Shown: piece by piece, positions 7,818 to 16,381 of the stretch
Position numbering within the stretch: position 1 is the stretch's first letter
Layout: every line of letters starts with the position of its first letter
Assembly: GCF_004151105.1 (NCBI RefSeq)
Contig: NZ_PHRF01000172.1
Coordinates: forward strand, 1-64,000
From: Streptomyces sp. L-9-10
GTDB lineage: Bacteria; Actinomycetota; Actinomycetes; Streptomycetales; Streptomycetaceae
Length of the DNA: 64,000 bases
Direction: 5' to 3'
Translations under genes and position numbers: made by a program
The notes under the pieces: generated by a model
The model's input: the letters and a program-made list of their open reading frames with translations, nothing else
Told to the model about the DNA's origin: nothing
Database searches by the model: none

Positions 7818-8981
7818 ATGCCCCTCCGTACCGTGCGCGCGCCCCGCGCACACCGATCGACCGGCACACCGGGCGAACCTGACACGCCCGGCGTGACCGG
7901 TACGACCGCGACGGCCCGTGCCCGCGCCCCGCGCGCGGGCCGTCGCGGGGACCAGCGCCGGGAAGGCACCTGGGGCTGGCTGTTCGTCAGCCCCATGGTG
8001 CTGGTCCTCGGACTCTTCCTGGTCCTGCCCATCCTCATGGCGCTGTGGGTGAGCCTGCTGAACTGGGACGGACAGTCCAACCCGTTCAGCGGCGAGGCCG
8101 ACTTCGTGGGCCTGGACAACTACCGGACGCTGTTCACGCAGGACGGTCTCGACCGCACCCTCTTCGCGACCGCCCTGCGCAACAACGCCTATTACGTCCT
8201 GCTGACGGTGCCCCTGCAGACCGGGCTGGCGCTGGGCCTGGCCCTGATCGTCAACCAGAAGCTGCTGCGGGCGCGTGGCGCGCTGCGTACGACCTTCTTC
8301 TTCCCGTCGGTCACCAGCTCCATCGCCGTCTCCACGGTCTTCCTCTTCCTCTTCCAGGGCAGCGGGGCCGTCAACTCCCTGCTGTCGTGGATCGGCGTGA
8401 AGGGACCGAACTGGTTCGCGGACCCGCGCGGGGTGCTCTCCCTGGTCCTGGGCGGCCTCGGGATCGTCGATCCCGAACGGCCCTCCGGGATGCTGGCGGA
8501 CCACTCCTTCATGGGGCTCTCGTGGTTCGAGTGGCTGTCCGGCCCCTCGATCGCGATGTGCACGATCATCCTGCTGGCCGTCTGGACGACCTCCGGCACC
8601 TTCATGCTGATCTTCCTCGCGGCGCTCCAGGACATCCCCCGGGAGCTGGAGGAGTCGGCCGCGCTGGAAGGGGTCAACCGCCGTCAGCTGCTGCGGTACG
8701 TGACGCTTCCCGCGCTGCGTCCCGTGCTGTTCCTGGTGCTCACCCTGGGACTGATCTCCACCTGGCAGGTCTTCGACCAGGTGTATGTGATGGGCCAGGG
8801 CGCCCCGGGCAATACGACGCTCACGCCCGCGTTCCTGTCGTACTCCGCGGGCTTCGACAACGCGGACTTCGGGCAGGGCTCGGCGATCGCGTTCGTGCTG
8901 CTCGCCCTGATCCTCTGTCTGACCGCGTTCCAGCGCTGGGCCCTGCGGGAGCGCGGCGCACGTAAGGGGAGGAAGCGATGA
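7818..8981 (+). CDS. ABC sugar transporter permease (MalF type)
   Basis: A 387-residue inner-membrane permease starting at the ATG five bases after the binding-protein stop. After a charged Arg-rich cytoplasmic N-terminus (about 50 residues) there are six or more hydrophobic helices beginning with WGWLFVSPMVLVLGLFLVL. The permease loop that docks the ATPase reads ESAALEGVNRRQLLRY, corresponding to the EAA motif. It pairs with the MalG-type subunit encoded downstream through a 4-bp ATGA overlap. A segment around residues 190-230 (GPNWFADPRG onward) is longer than in the shortest family members. A GTG about 25 codons downstream could be an alternative start. Confidence 0.9.
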   Translation: MPLRTVRAPRAHRSTGTPGEPDTPGVTGTTATARARAPRAGRRGDQRREGTWGWLFVSPMVLVLGLFLVLPILMALWVSLLNWDGQSNPFSGEADFVGLDNYRTLFTQDGLDRTLFATALRNNAYYVLLTVPLQTGLALGLALIVNQKLLRARGALRTTFFFPSVTSSIAVSTVFLFLFQGSGAVNSLLSWIGVKGPNWFADPRGVLSLVLGGLGIVDPERPSGMLADHSFMGLSWFEWLSGPSIAMCTIILLAVWTTSGTFMLIFLAALQDIPRELEESAALEGVNRRQLLRYVTLPALRPVLFLVLTLGLISTWQVFDQVYVMGQGAPGNTTLTPAFLSYSAGFDNADFGQGSAIAFVLLALILCLTAFQRWALRERGARKGRKR

Positions 8982-9919
8982 GCGCCGGTGCTACGGCCGT
9001 ACGCGACCGGGTCGAGCGGGCCCGGCTCCGGCGCGCCGCCCGCAACCCGGCCCGCCCGCCGGTCCTCGGACGGTTCCCGGTCCCGCTGCGGGTGCTGGGG
9101 TACGCGCTGGTGGTGGGGGTGGCGCTGCTCTATCTGCTGCCGTTCCTCCTCCAGTTGGTGACCGGTTTCAAGACGGACCCGGACGCGGCGGCGCATCCGC
9201 TCTCCCTGCTGCCGACCACTCCCACGACAGCCGCCTACCAGCGGCTGTTCGGGCTGAGCGAGTCGGCGGACGGTGTGCCGTTCCTGCGCTGGCTCTCCAA
9301 TTCGGCGCTGGTCGCGGTGATCGTGACCGCGGGCCGGGTGCTGTTCGACTCGATGGCCGGGTACGCGCTGGCGCGGCTGCGCTTCCGTGGCCGCTCGGTG
9401 CTGTTCGGCTTCGTGCTCGCCGTGATGGCGGTGCCCGGAGTGGCCCTGCTCATCCCGAAGTTCCTGGTGCTCAACACCTTCGGGATCTTCGACACGTACA
9501 CCGGCATGATCCTGCCGCTGCTGGTGGACGCGGCGGGCATCTTCATCATGAAGCAGTTCTTCGAGTCGGTGCCGCGCGAGGTCGAGGAGGCCGCGCGGGT
9601 CGACGGTGCGGGGGTGTTCCGGATCTTCTGGTCCGTCGTCCTGCCGATGGCCAGGCCCGCGCTGATCACGCTGACGATCCTGTCGTTCCAGGGATCGTGG
9701 AACGAGTTCACGCATTTCCTGGTCGCCACCCAGTCCGGTCAGTACGAGACGCTCACCACGGGTCTGGCCCGCTTCGTCTCGGGCGGTCTCGGCGGCGGCA
9801 CGCAGTATCCGCTGAAGCTGGCGGCCGCGCTGCTCTCCACGCTGCCGGTGGCCGCGCTGTTCTTCTGCTTCCAGCGCTACTTCGTCAACGGCGCCAATTC
9901 GGGCGCGGTCAAGGAGTAG
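8978..9919 (+). CDS. ABC sugar transporter permease (MalG type)
   Basis: A 313-residue permease with about six transmembrane helices. Its EAA loop reads EEAARVDGAGVFRIFWSVVL and is close to consensus, followed by the typical PALITLTILSFQGSWNEF segment. It overlaps the MalF-type gene by ATGA and so is translationally coupled. Together with the binding protein it forms the importer controlled by the LacI repressor. The operon ends here with a strong hairpin 37 bp after the stop. Confidence 0.92.
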   Translation: MSAGATAVRDRVERARLRRAARNPARPPVLGRFPVPLRVLGYALVVGVALLYLLPFLLQLVTGFKTDPDAAAHPLSLLPTTPTTAAYQRLFGLSESADGVPFLRWLSNSALVAVIVTAGRVLFDSMAGYALARLRFRGRSVLFGFVLAVMAVPGVALLIPKFLVLNTFGIFDTYTGMILPLLVDAAGIFIMKQFFESVPREVEEAARVDGAGVFRIFWSVVLPMARPALITLTILSFQGSWNEFTHFLVATQSGQYETLTTGLARFVSGGLGGGTQYPLKLAAALLSTLPVAALFFCFQRYFVNGANSGAVKE

Positions 9920-9955
9920 CGGTACGCGGAAACACGGCCGGAGCCCGGCTCCGGC

Positions 9956-9989
9956 ACTGCCCCGTCGCCGGGTACGGCGACGGGGCAGT
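9956..9989 (+). terminator. intrinsic-type hairpin after the MalEFG-like operon
   Basis: A perfect 14-bp inverted repeat (ACTGCCCCGTCGCC and its complement) with a 6-base loop lies 37 bp downstream of the last permease gene. There is no U-tract, which is usual in Streptomyces. Confidence 0.8.
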
Positions 9990-10126
9990 CGCGTATTGCG
10001 CCGAAGAGGTGAAACAGCCCGGACTGTCGGGGATGTCCCACAATTCGGCGGCGCCCGCGTCGCGAATGTGTCGGAGACAGAGCGCGTACCCGCGGTGGTG
10101 CGGGCGCCGAGGAAAGAGGGGGCGTG

Positions 10127-10738
10127 ATGGGCTCGGAGCACATCGACACCCGGCCGCTGGAACCCACGACGCGGGACGACATCATGGCGCTGCGGACCGC
10201 GGCGTCCTTGGAGAACCTCGCGGTGAGCGTCTACCGCACCGCCGCCGCGCTGCCGTTCATCAAGGACGGCAACGCGACGCTCCAGGAGTTCATCGCCACC
10301 ACCACCCGGCACCACGAGGAACACGCCAAGGCGTTCAACACGGCCGCCGTCCAGGCGGGCGGGCAGCCGCAGACCGGGACCGACCCGAAATACGCGGCCG
10401 TCGTCCAGCGGGAGCTGCCGGCCGCCAGGACCCCCGAGGACGTGATCGCGCTCGCCCTCTCGCTGGAGGACGTGGCCGCGCAGACGTACACCAAGAACGT
10501 GGGCGGGGCCGGCACCGCGCGACTGCGCCGGCTCTTCGCCTCCGTCGCCCCGGTCGAGGCCCAGCACTGCGCCACGCTGCTGACCGTTCAGTCGCTGCTC
10601 GGCTCGGGCGACAGTGATCTGATCGGGATTCCGACGGACGCCGCCGCGCTGCCCGCCGCCGCCGGGACGGCCGGATTCCCGCACACCTTCTACCCGACCG
10701 GCAACGCCTCGCCGAACTCCGAAGGGGCCGCGCGGTGA
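10127..10738 (+). CDS. ferritin-like diiron protein (DUF4439-type), cytoplasmic
   Basis: A helical protein of about 203 residues (a GTG one codon upstream is an equally possible start; AGAGGGGG precedes both). Four helices carry the ligand pattern of ferritin-like diiron proteins: SLENLAVSVY, HHEEHAKAFN, LSLEDVAAQTY and PVEAQH. These give two single Glu and two ExxH-type positions. No signal peptide is seen, in contrast with the next gene, which has the same fold. The two genes overlap by GTGA and are coupled. The role may be iron or peroxide handling at the envelope; the family has no agreed function. Confidence 0.78.
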   Translation: MGSEHIDTRPLEPTTRDDIMALRTAASLENLAVSVYRTAAALPFIKDGNATLQEFIATTTRHHEEHAKAFNTAAVQAGGQPQTGTDPKYAAVVQRELPAARTPEDVIALALSLEDVAAQTYTKNVGGAGTARLRRLFASVAPVEAQHCATLLTVQSLLGSGDSDLIGIPTDAAALPAAAGTAGFPHTFYPTGNASPNSEGAAR

Positions 10739-11448
10739 ACGCCGCGCCCGAAGGGGGCGGCAGGGAACTGCCCCAAGCCGGTTCCGCCGACGAGACCGGG
10801 GCACGCGGCCCCGGCCGCCGAGGGTTCCTGCGGGGTGCGGGAGGCGCGGGGGCCACGCTCCTGCTGGCGGCCTGCTCCGGCGAGAAGGACCTGTCCTCGC
10901 GGTCGCCCGTCGACCAGGCCAGCGTGATCGCGCACCGGGTCGCCTACCCCGGCGATCTGCGGACGGTCGCGCTGGCGGTCGCCCTGGAGAACCAGGCCGT
11001 GGGCGTCTATACATCGGCGCTGGACGCGGCCAGGGCGGGCAGGCTCGGGACCGTACCGCGCGCGCTGACGAGCTTCCTCACCCGGGCGAAGGCGCAGCAC
11101 ACCGAACACGCCAGGGCGTGGAACACCGTACTGACCCGCGCGGGCAAGCCCGCCCTCACGGATGTGCCGCTCTCCGACCAGAAGGAGATCACCGCCACGC
11201 TCGCCAGGGCCACCAGCGCGGCCGACGCCGCCACGCTCGCGTTGCAGCTGGAGGAACAGGCCGCGCAGACCTATCTGATGACCACCTACAGCGTGCACAG
11301 CACCTCGGAGATCGAGACCGCGGCCACGATCGCGCCCGTCGAGGCGATGCACGCCTCGGTCCTGCGCTTCATCCTGGGCGAGTACCCGGTGCCGGACGCG
11401 TTCCTGCCCGTCGACCGGGCAGCCAGAACGAGTCTGCTGACGGTGTGA
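10735..11448 (+). CDS. Tat-exported ferritin-like lipoprotein
   Basis: A 237-residue protein beginning at a GTG that overlaps the stop of the preceding ferritin-like gene. The N-terminus combines a twin-arginine motif (GRRGFLRGAGG) with a lipobox (LLLAACSG), so it should fold in the cytoplasm, be exported by Tat and be lipid-anchored outside. The mature domain repeats the diiron ligand pattern of its neighbour: ALENQAVGVY, HTEHARAWN, LQLEEQAAQTY and APVEAMHASV. Tat export agrees with a preassembled metal cofactor. Sequence similarity between the two coupled genes suggests a duplication that produced an inside/outside pair. Confidence 0.8.
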   Translation: MNAAPEGGGRELPQAGSADETGARGPGRRGFLRGAGGAGATLLLAACSGEKDLSSRSPVDQASVIAHRVAYPGDLRTVALAVALENQAVGVYTSALDAARAGRLGTVPRALTSFLTRAKAQHTEHARAWNTVLTRAGKPALTDVPLSDQKEITATLARATSAADAATLALQLEEQAAQTYLMTTYSVHSTSEIETAATIAPVEAMHASVLRFILGEYPVPDAFLPVDRAARTSLLTV

Positions 11449-11607
11449 GCCGGGGCCAGGGCCTCTCGTTCGGATCATGCCGGGCTCGCGTGCCCCGGCG
11501 GCGGGCAGCCCCCGGCTCCGGTGCGAAACTTGCCGAGGGCTGTCCCGCCCACCAGAGACGACGGGGCAGTCCTCAGGCCCGTACCGCTCCGGAATCGAGA
11601 CACCGCC

Positions 11608-12492
11608 TTGCCGTCCGCCCCCGCCGCCCGACCGTCCATGGCTCCACTGCTCGCGTCGGCACTGGCACTGGCTCTGGCGCTCTCCGGATGCGCCGCCTCC
11701 GACTCGGCGGACGGCTCCGGCGCCGCTCCCCCGAAGACCGGGGACCCCGCCGCCACCACCGGTCACGCGGTACGCCCGCCCCGGGCGAAGGACCCCTTCG
11801 ACTACCAGCTCGGCGGCGCCTACGACCCGCCCGACGGGGTGCGGACGGTCATCCGGGACCGTACGGCGGCCCCGGATCCGGACCCCGGCATCTACAACAT
11901 CTGCTACATCAACGCGTACCAGACCCAGCCGGACGCCGTGGCGTGGTGGCGGAAGAACCATCCCGACCTGCTGCTCCGCGACGCGGACGGTGGGACCGTG
12001 ATCGACGAGGACTGGGCGGAACCGCTGCTGGACATCTCCACCGGGGACCGCCGCGAGCGGCTGGCCGGCATCGTCGGCGGCTGGATCGACGGCTGCGCCG
12101 ACCGGGGATTCGACGCCGTCGAGGCGGACAACCTGGACTCGTATCTGCGCTCGGACGGCCTGCTCGACCGCGCGGAGGCCGCCGCCTTCGCCCGGCTGCT
12201 GGCCGGGCGCGCCCACGGGGCGGGCCTGGCGATCGGCCAGAAGAACGCGGCGGAGATGACCGGGGTACGGGACGAGATCGGCTTCGACTTCGCGGTCGCG
12301 GAGGAGTGCGCGCGGTACGAGGAGTGCGACGCGTACGCGGAGGCCTTCGACGACAGGGTGCTGGTGATCGAGTACCGGCGGGCGGACCTCACCGTCGCGT
12401 GCCGGGAGTGGGGCGACCGGCTGTCGGTCGTCCTGCGGGACCGGGACGTCGTACCGGCCGGAGAGCCCGGCCATGTCAACGCCCGCTGCTGA
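11608..12492 (+). CDS. GH114-like (endo-alpha-1,4-polygalactosaminidase/TM1410) lipoprotein
   Basis: A secreted lipoprotein with lipobox LALSGC and a GH114/TM1410-type barrel. Landmarks are FDYQLGGAYDPPDGV, IYNICYINAYQTQP, WWRKNHPDLLLRD, EDWAEPLLDIS, RGFDAVEADNLDSY, IGQKNAAEM and DFAVAEECARYEECDAY. The family acts on amino-sugar polymers such as polygalactosamine, and some members work on exopolysaccharide. The start is uncertain: the frame is open from a GTG at 11521, a TTG at 11608 gives a signal peptide with an Arg in its n-region, and an ATG at 11638 gives one without positive charge. I chose 11608. It is convergent with the next gene. Confidence 0.75.
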   Translation: MPSAPAARPSMAPLLASALALALALSGCAASDSADGSGAAPPKTGDPAATTGHAVRPPRAKDPFDYQLGGAYDPPDGVRTVIRDRTAAPDPDPGIYNICYINAYQTQPDAVAWWRKNHPDLLLRDADGGTVIDEDWAEPLLDISTGDRRERLAGIVGGWIDGCADRGFDAVEADNLDSYLRSDGLLDRAEAAAFARLLAGRAHGAGLAIGQKNAAEMTGVRDEIGFDFAVAEECARYEECDAYAEAFDDRVLVIEYRRADLTVACREWGDRLSVVLRDRDVVPAGEPGHVNARC

Positions 12493-12538
12493 AGGGCGAC
12501 TTGGCCCCGGGACCGCCGGCCGCCGGCACCCCGCCCCG

Positions 12539-13687
12539 TCAGGCGTCGCGACCCCGCTCCCGCCGCTGGGCCAGCAGCTCCTTGCGGCGCGCCTCCTCCT
12601 CGTTGAAGAGCGCCGCCAGCCGCTGCGTGTGCTCGTCGAGTTCGATGGGGGCGTCCTCGTCGTCGTCCTCGGAGATCAGCCCCTCCGCGACGGCCTGCTG
12701 GTGCTGCACCATCACGGGAGGCTGCGGGTCGGGGTCGGAGGGGCGCGGGCCCTCGGGGCCGTCCGGCCCGATACGGACCAGGCGTTCGATCCGTACCACC
12801 CTGAACCGCCGCCCCTCCACCTCCACTTCATTGCCGCGCTCCGCGTCGAGCCGGTCCGCCGCGGCCGCGTAGGGTGCGCGCCGGTCCGGTTCGAGGCCGA
12901 GCTGCCACGGGATCATGACGCGCAGCGCGACGGCGAGGGTGTCCCGCGCGCCCTGCGGTGTGGTGCACGTCCCGGTCGAGTCGGGCCGCCAGCGCCCGGA
13001 CTCCTTCTCCGCCGTCATGAAGGTCGCCGGCAGGAGGACCCCTCCGGGATGCGTCCGCGCCGCGATCCGGGAATCGTCGCGGATCTCGTCGGGTACGGTG
13101 CCCGACTTGCGTACCAGCGAGAGCAGTTCGACCTTGAGGATGCCCTGGGACATACCGGTGGCGATGACGGGGTCGAAGACGAACCCGGCGGTGGGATCCG
13201 GGGCCTTGTGCGACTCGCCGGACTCCATGGGGTCGGGGTCGGTCGGGCGCGGGGGCTCCGGTCCGTCGGGTCCCGAGCGTACGTAGCACTCCGCGCGGGC
13301 GACCCGGTGGCGGACGCCGAGCACGGTCAGCTCGTCGAGGGTCTCCCACTCCATCCGCTCGGCGGCCCGCATGCACTCCTCGTATCCGGCGCGGTCACCG
13401 GCCTTCTCGCACTGCTCGGCCCGTCTGCGGAACTGCGAGCCCATGGTGTCGCGGCCGTCCTGCGGGGCCAGCCCCGAGAACGACGAGACCAGCTCCCAGC
13501 CGCCCGCCTCGCGTTCGCGCACCACGCCGAAGAGCGGCCCGCCCGCCGAGAGGATGTCCGGATAGCTCTCCCGCGCCCGCCATGCCTCCACATCGGCCAC
13601 CGCCTCGACCGGCCCCTCCGGTCCTGACACCCGGATCGTCCGGTACGCGGGCACGTTCTCACCAAGCTCAGCCATGTCCATGAGCAT
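12539..13687 (-). CDS. DUF5954-like conserved actinobacterial protein
   Basis: About 382 residues from the chosen ATG (MLMDMAELG). In-frame ATGs at 13681 and 13675 and a longer frame to 13777 are alternatives, and no clear ribosome site decides between them. The protein contains an internal duplication: ELTVLGVRHRVARAECYVR followed by GPDGPEPPRPTDPDP, and VEVEGRRFRVVRIERLVR followed by GPDGPEGPRPSDPDP. This two-fold block is what I recall of DUF5954 proteins. The C-terminus is an acidic stretch followed by a charged helix (EEEARRKELLAQRRERGRDA). No signal peptide or membrane segment. Function unknown. Confidence 0.7.
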   Translation of the reverse strand: MLMDMAELGENVPAYRTIRVSGPEGPVEAVADVEAWRARESYPDILSAGGPLFGVVREREAGGWELVSSFSGLAPQDGRDTMGSQFRRRAEQCEKAGDRAGYEECMRAAERMEWETLDELTVLGVRHRVARAECYVRSGPDGPEPPRPTDPDPMESGESHKAPDPTAGFVFDPVIATGMSQGILKVELLSLVRKSGTVPDEIRDDSRIAARTHPGGVLLPATFMTAEKESGRWRPDSTGTCTTPQGARDTLAVALRVMIPWQLGLEPDRRAPYAAAADRLDAERGNEVEVEGRRFRVVRIERLVRIGPDGPEGPRPSDPDPQPPVMVQHQQAVAEGLISEDDDEDAPIELDEHTQRLAALFNEEEARRKELLAQRRERGRDA

Positions 13688-13810
13688 GCCCGTACGGCCG
13701 GGGCGCACGGGGCGATTCCAGGGAAAGAACCACCGACCGCGTGACACCGTGCCGTACCCGTACATACGTACGCCCATCCGGGCGGGCAGGGAGCCGAACC
13801 CGCGTACGGG

Positions 13811-14251
13811 CTATCTCGGCCGGCGGAGGCGCCAGGGAAGTCTGAGTCCACGGCGGGCGGCCCATCGCGGCAGCGCGGGGCCGGAGAAACGGCCGCCGTA
13901 CGGTCGCGGGCGGCCGACGTCCACGCCGGCGCCGCCGTCCGGTGCCGTGCCCGTGTCCACCGGAGGGCGCAGGCCCTCCTTGTCGTAGCGGGTCGCGGCG
14001 ATCGTCGCCACGAGCTGCTCCTCGGTGAAGGTCTCGGAGCCCCGCACATGCGGGACGAAACCCACGAGGACGCCGTCCTCCACCACCTCGGCCCGCAGCC
14101 CGAGCACCCCGTCGATGTCCCAGATCGCCTCGCCGCCCTCGGCGAGCACGATCTGCACCCCGCACTGGTAGACCCCCAGGTGCGCCAGATGGGCCATCAC
14201 CCCGCGGGCCCGCAGCGACGACACGAGACGGCCGGCACGATCCTCATCCAT
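13811..14251 (-). CDS. conserved hypothetical protein
   Basis: A protein of about 146 residues not assigned to a family. The N-terminal 80 residues form a compact alpha/beta unit (GVYQCGVQIVLAEGGEAIWD, EVVEDGVLVGFVPHVRGS, EEQLVATIAATRYD). The C-terminal third is Gly/Pro/Arg-rich and probably disordered, ending in a basic tail (RLPWRLRRPR). The start could also be the ATG at 14308, which would include part of a 24-bp tandem repeat upstream; I prefer 14251 (MDEDRAGRLV) because similarity to a folded domain starts there. It is in the same direction as the preceding DUF5954-like gene. Confidence 0.6.
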   Translation of the reverse strand: MDEDRAGRLVSSLRARGVMAHLAHLGVYQCGVQIVLAEGGEAIWDIDGVLGLRAEVVEDGVLVGFVPHVRGSETFTEEQLVATIAATRYDKEGLRPPVDTGTAPDGGAGVDVGRPRPYGGRFSGPALPRWAARRGLRLPWRLRRPR

Positions 14252-14318
14252 CCGATGGCCATCTCCCTGTGCGGCAGCTTCTGGACGGATATGTCCTCTG
14301 GCACTCATGGTAGGCCGA

Positions 14319-14366
14319 TTTCCGGGGAGGGCGACTTCCCGTTTTCCGGGGAGGGCTGCTTCCTGT
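14319..14366. repeat. 24-bp direct tandem repeat, two copies
   Basis: Two units at 14319-14342 and 14343-14366 share TTTCCGGGGAGGGC and then differ at a few bases. They lie between the HAD phosphatase stop and the hypothetical gene start. Confidence 0.85.
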
Positions 14367-14412
14367 TCTCTCCTGCCCCGCCGGACCGCACGGCGACCGA
14401 CGGGGCCGGCGG

Positions 14413-15105
14413 TCAGCGCGAGTACTGCGGCGGTACGCGCCCGGAGGCCCAGCCGGAGACTTCCGGCTCGTCCAGCGAGCGGACCCAGAGGTCCACCAGT
14501 GCGACGGTCCGCGCGTCGGGCCAGGGGCCCACGCCCATGATGCGCATACCGGCCTGGTCCGCGGCCTGGATACCGCAGTGGGAGTCCTCGATGGCCAGGG
14601 TGTCGGCCGGGTCGGCGCCGCAGAGTCTGGCCGCGGTGAGATAGACGTCCGGATGCGGCTTGGGCCGCATCTCGTCCTCGGGCACCACGATGTGCCCGAA
14701 GAGGTCGAGCAGACCCGCGGTGTCGAGGCTGGATTCGACGACCTCGCGCGGGCAGTTGCTGGCGACGGCGAGCGGCGCGAACTGCGCTGCCATTTCCACG
14801 AGTTGACGTGCGCCGGGCATCGTCATGGGGTTGTCGGCGACCCGCGCGCCGAAGTGCGCGAGCAGCCGGTGGGTCATCTCCTCGCCGAGGTCCGGGCGCC
14901 CGGCCTCGTCCGCCATCAGGCGCCCGCATTCGCTGTAGTGGAGCCCTTTGGCCCGCTCCGCGAAGCCGGGAGCGGGGGTGAATCCGTACTCGCGCAACGC
15001 CAGAATGCGCGCGTCCTGCCAGTGGCATTCGGTGTCCATGAGAGTGCCGTCGCAGTCGAAGACGATGGCTGAGGGAGTCCAGGAAAGGATGCGTTGAGCT
15101 GTCAT
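14413..15105 (-). CDS. HAD-superfamily phosphatase, possible butenolide/butyrolactone-pathway phosphatase
   Basis: A HAD subfamily I hydrolase of about 230 residues with all four motifs: VFDCDGTLMDTE (nucleophile Asp and DGT), SNCP (motif II), KPHPDVYL (motif III Lys) and AIEDSHCG (motif IV acidic). A helical cap lies between motifs I and II, as in beta-phosphoglucomutase-like enzymes. The start is the ATG of MTAQRILSWTPSA; a frame extension upstream has no support. It follows the AfsA homologue on the same strand after 227 bp. In the methylenomycin-furan pathway an AfsA-like enzyme (MmfL) works with a HAD phosphatase (MmfP), so this gene may supply the dephosphorylation step. That role is inferred from context only. 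Confidence 0.85.
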   Translation of the reverse strand: MTAQRILSWTPSAIVFDCDGTLMDTECHWQDARILALREYGFTPAPGFAERAKGLHYSECGRLMADEAGRPDLGEEMTHRLLAHFGARVADNPMTMPGARQLVEMAAQFAPLAVASNCPREVVESSLDTAGLLDLFGHIVVPEDEMRPKPHPDVYLTAARLCGADPADTLAIEDSHCGIQAADQAGMRIMGVGPWPDARTVALVDLWVRSLDEPEVSGWASGRVPPQYSR

Positions 15106-15313
15106 CCGCGTGCTTCCGTTCAGGAGTGCCCTAAAAGCGGCAGCGCTGGCCGCCGCAACGGTGCGAAACACCGCGGGCGTGTTGGTCACCCGTTGTCGGA
15201 CGGGTGCGATCCCTGGCGGGCGCGGCCATATGGAGAAGGCCAGTTCCGGCGACCGCCAGGAACATAACGATCGCTACGCTAGAGAGGACTACTCTCGGCA
15301 GTCAAGCGATTGC

Positions 15314-15328
15314 ATTTAGTGTCTAAAT
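15314..15328. promoter_or_regulatory. perfect AT-rich palindrome near afsA 3' end / HAD promoter region
   Basis: ATTTAG-TGT-CTAAAT is a perfect 6+3+6 dyad just past the afsA stop and about 210 bp upstream of the HAD start. It is strikingly AT-rich for this genome. It could be an operator for the HAD gene or part of the afsA 3' end. A second short inverted repeat (GAGAG-GACTA-CTCTC) lies about 25 bp away on the HAD side. Confidence 0.45.
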
Positions 15329-15332
15329 CTGT

Positions 15333-16253
15333 TTATTGGTAGCGGAGGACTCCAAAGGCCTTCTGTTCGCCGTCCTGGAGAAAGCGGAAGACGCAGGTCG
15401 CGTGGTGCGGCACGCACAGAACGCGGGCGGCCGGGCTGTATTCGATGAAGCGCGCCGTTTTCAGCCGACCGGCGGTAGGCCGCAGCAGCCTTCCGCCGCT
15501 TTCGAAGGCCGCCGCCTGCCGGGCCGCCTCCAGCACGACCATGCCCGGGACGTGATCCGAGGCGTGGTCGAAGAAGAAGGGATGCCGCATATCCGCGGGG
15601 TCCACCAGCAGGGTGGCACCCTCGGTCCCGATCACGACATCGTGCGCGCCGGTCACCCCCAGCCGCCGGGCATCGGGGCGGGCCAGGGCGTCCGCGCGTG
15701 CGACGGACGGAGCGGCGGTCCCCGCGCGGCCCGCCCGTACGGTGCCGTACTGCTCGGGTTCGAGGAACCGCGCACCCCCGCCGGCCAGCGCGAAGAGTGC
15801 CCCGTCGGCCAGATAGGAGACCTGGAGCCGCAGCCCGGTCGCGGATCCGTCCGGGGCGTGGCGCACATGGGCGACCCGCACCCGGCAGGTGACGGGGGTG
15901 GCGCCGGAGGCCGCCCGCGGCTCGGACGCGGGGTCGAGGTCGAAGAACAGATCGGTGATGATCAGGCTCGCGGCGGGTGAGACCCCGAAATACCGCAGCG
16001 GAATGTAGATCCCGAGCTGACGCAGTGTCTCGACGATCATCAACGGGCTGTGCAGATCGGCGCCGTCGCGCGGAAACGTCGGATGAGAGCGGGGCCAGGA
16101 GGCGGCGGCTTCGAAATCGCCGTTTTCGGTCTGACGTACGTCGGTGAGCAGCACCTCCGCCACGGAGACGCGATGCACCATCTCGCGGTCGACGGTGCGC
16201 GACCAGGACAGCGGCCGGACTTCCCCGGCGATGTCACCAACCGATGTATTCAT
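15333..16253 (-). CDS. AfsA/ScbA-family signalling-molecule synthase
   Basis: AfsA-type enzymes condense a beta-ketoacyl chain with dihydroxyacetone phosphate, the first committed step to gamma-butyrolactone or furan/butenolide autoregulators. The 306-residue protein has the two AfsA hot-dog repeats, seen as SHPTFPRDG with LHSPLMIVETLRQ near residue 70 and RHPFFFDHASDHVPGMVVLE near 220. It is divergent from an ScbR-type receptor gene, the classical layout for these systems. The chosen ATG (MNTSVGDIAG) sits at the edge of an 18-bp dyad; a TTG six codons upstream is also in frame. No reductase gene is adjacent, so a later step would come from elsewhere or be absent. Confidence 0.92.
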   Translation of the reverse strand: MNTSVGDIAGEVRPLSWSRTVDREMVHRVSVAEVLLTDVRQTENGDFEAAASWPRSHPTFPRDGADLHSPLMIVETLRQLGIYIPLRYFGVSPAASLIITDLFFDLDPASEPRAASGATPVTCRVRVAHVRHAPDGSATGLRLQVSYLADGALFALAGGGARFLEPEQYGTVRAGRAGTAAPSVARADALARPDARRLGVTGAHDVVIGTEGATLLVDPADMRHPFFFDHASDHVPGMVVLEAARQAAAFESGGRLLRPTAGRLKTARFIEYSPAARVLCVPHHATCVFRFLQDGEQKAFGVLRYQ

Positions 16254-16270
16254 GCGATAAGAACATCGCA
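16253..16270. promoter_or_regulatory. 18-bp dyad overlapping the afsA start codon
   Basis: TGCGAT-AAGAAC-ATCGCA is a perfect 6-bp inverted repeat with a 6-base spacer. Its edge is part of the afsA initiation codon, and a GGAG lies on the far side. It may be a repressor site or a leader hairpin affecting initiation. It does not match the ARE consensus I remember for ScbR-type receptors. Confidence 0.45.
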
Positions 16271-16381
16271 ATTCTCCGGTACGCGCACCCCAGCCCGCCC
16301 CCGCCGTACGCCGTCACGCCCCGCGTGAAAAGCCGCTACATTGCGTGCTGTCATTTAACGGAACGGGAATCCGGGGTACAC

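Noticed and set aside
16254..16381. Classical ARE box for an ScbR-type receptor
   Set aside because: I looked for an A/T-rich ARE dyad between afsA and the receptor and saw only the TGCGAT dyad, which does not fit the consensus I remember.
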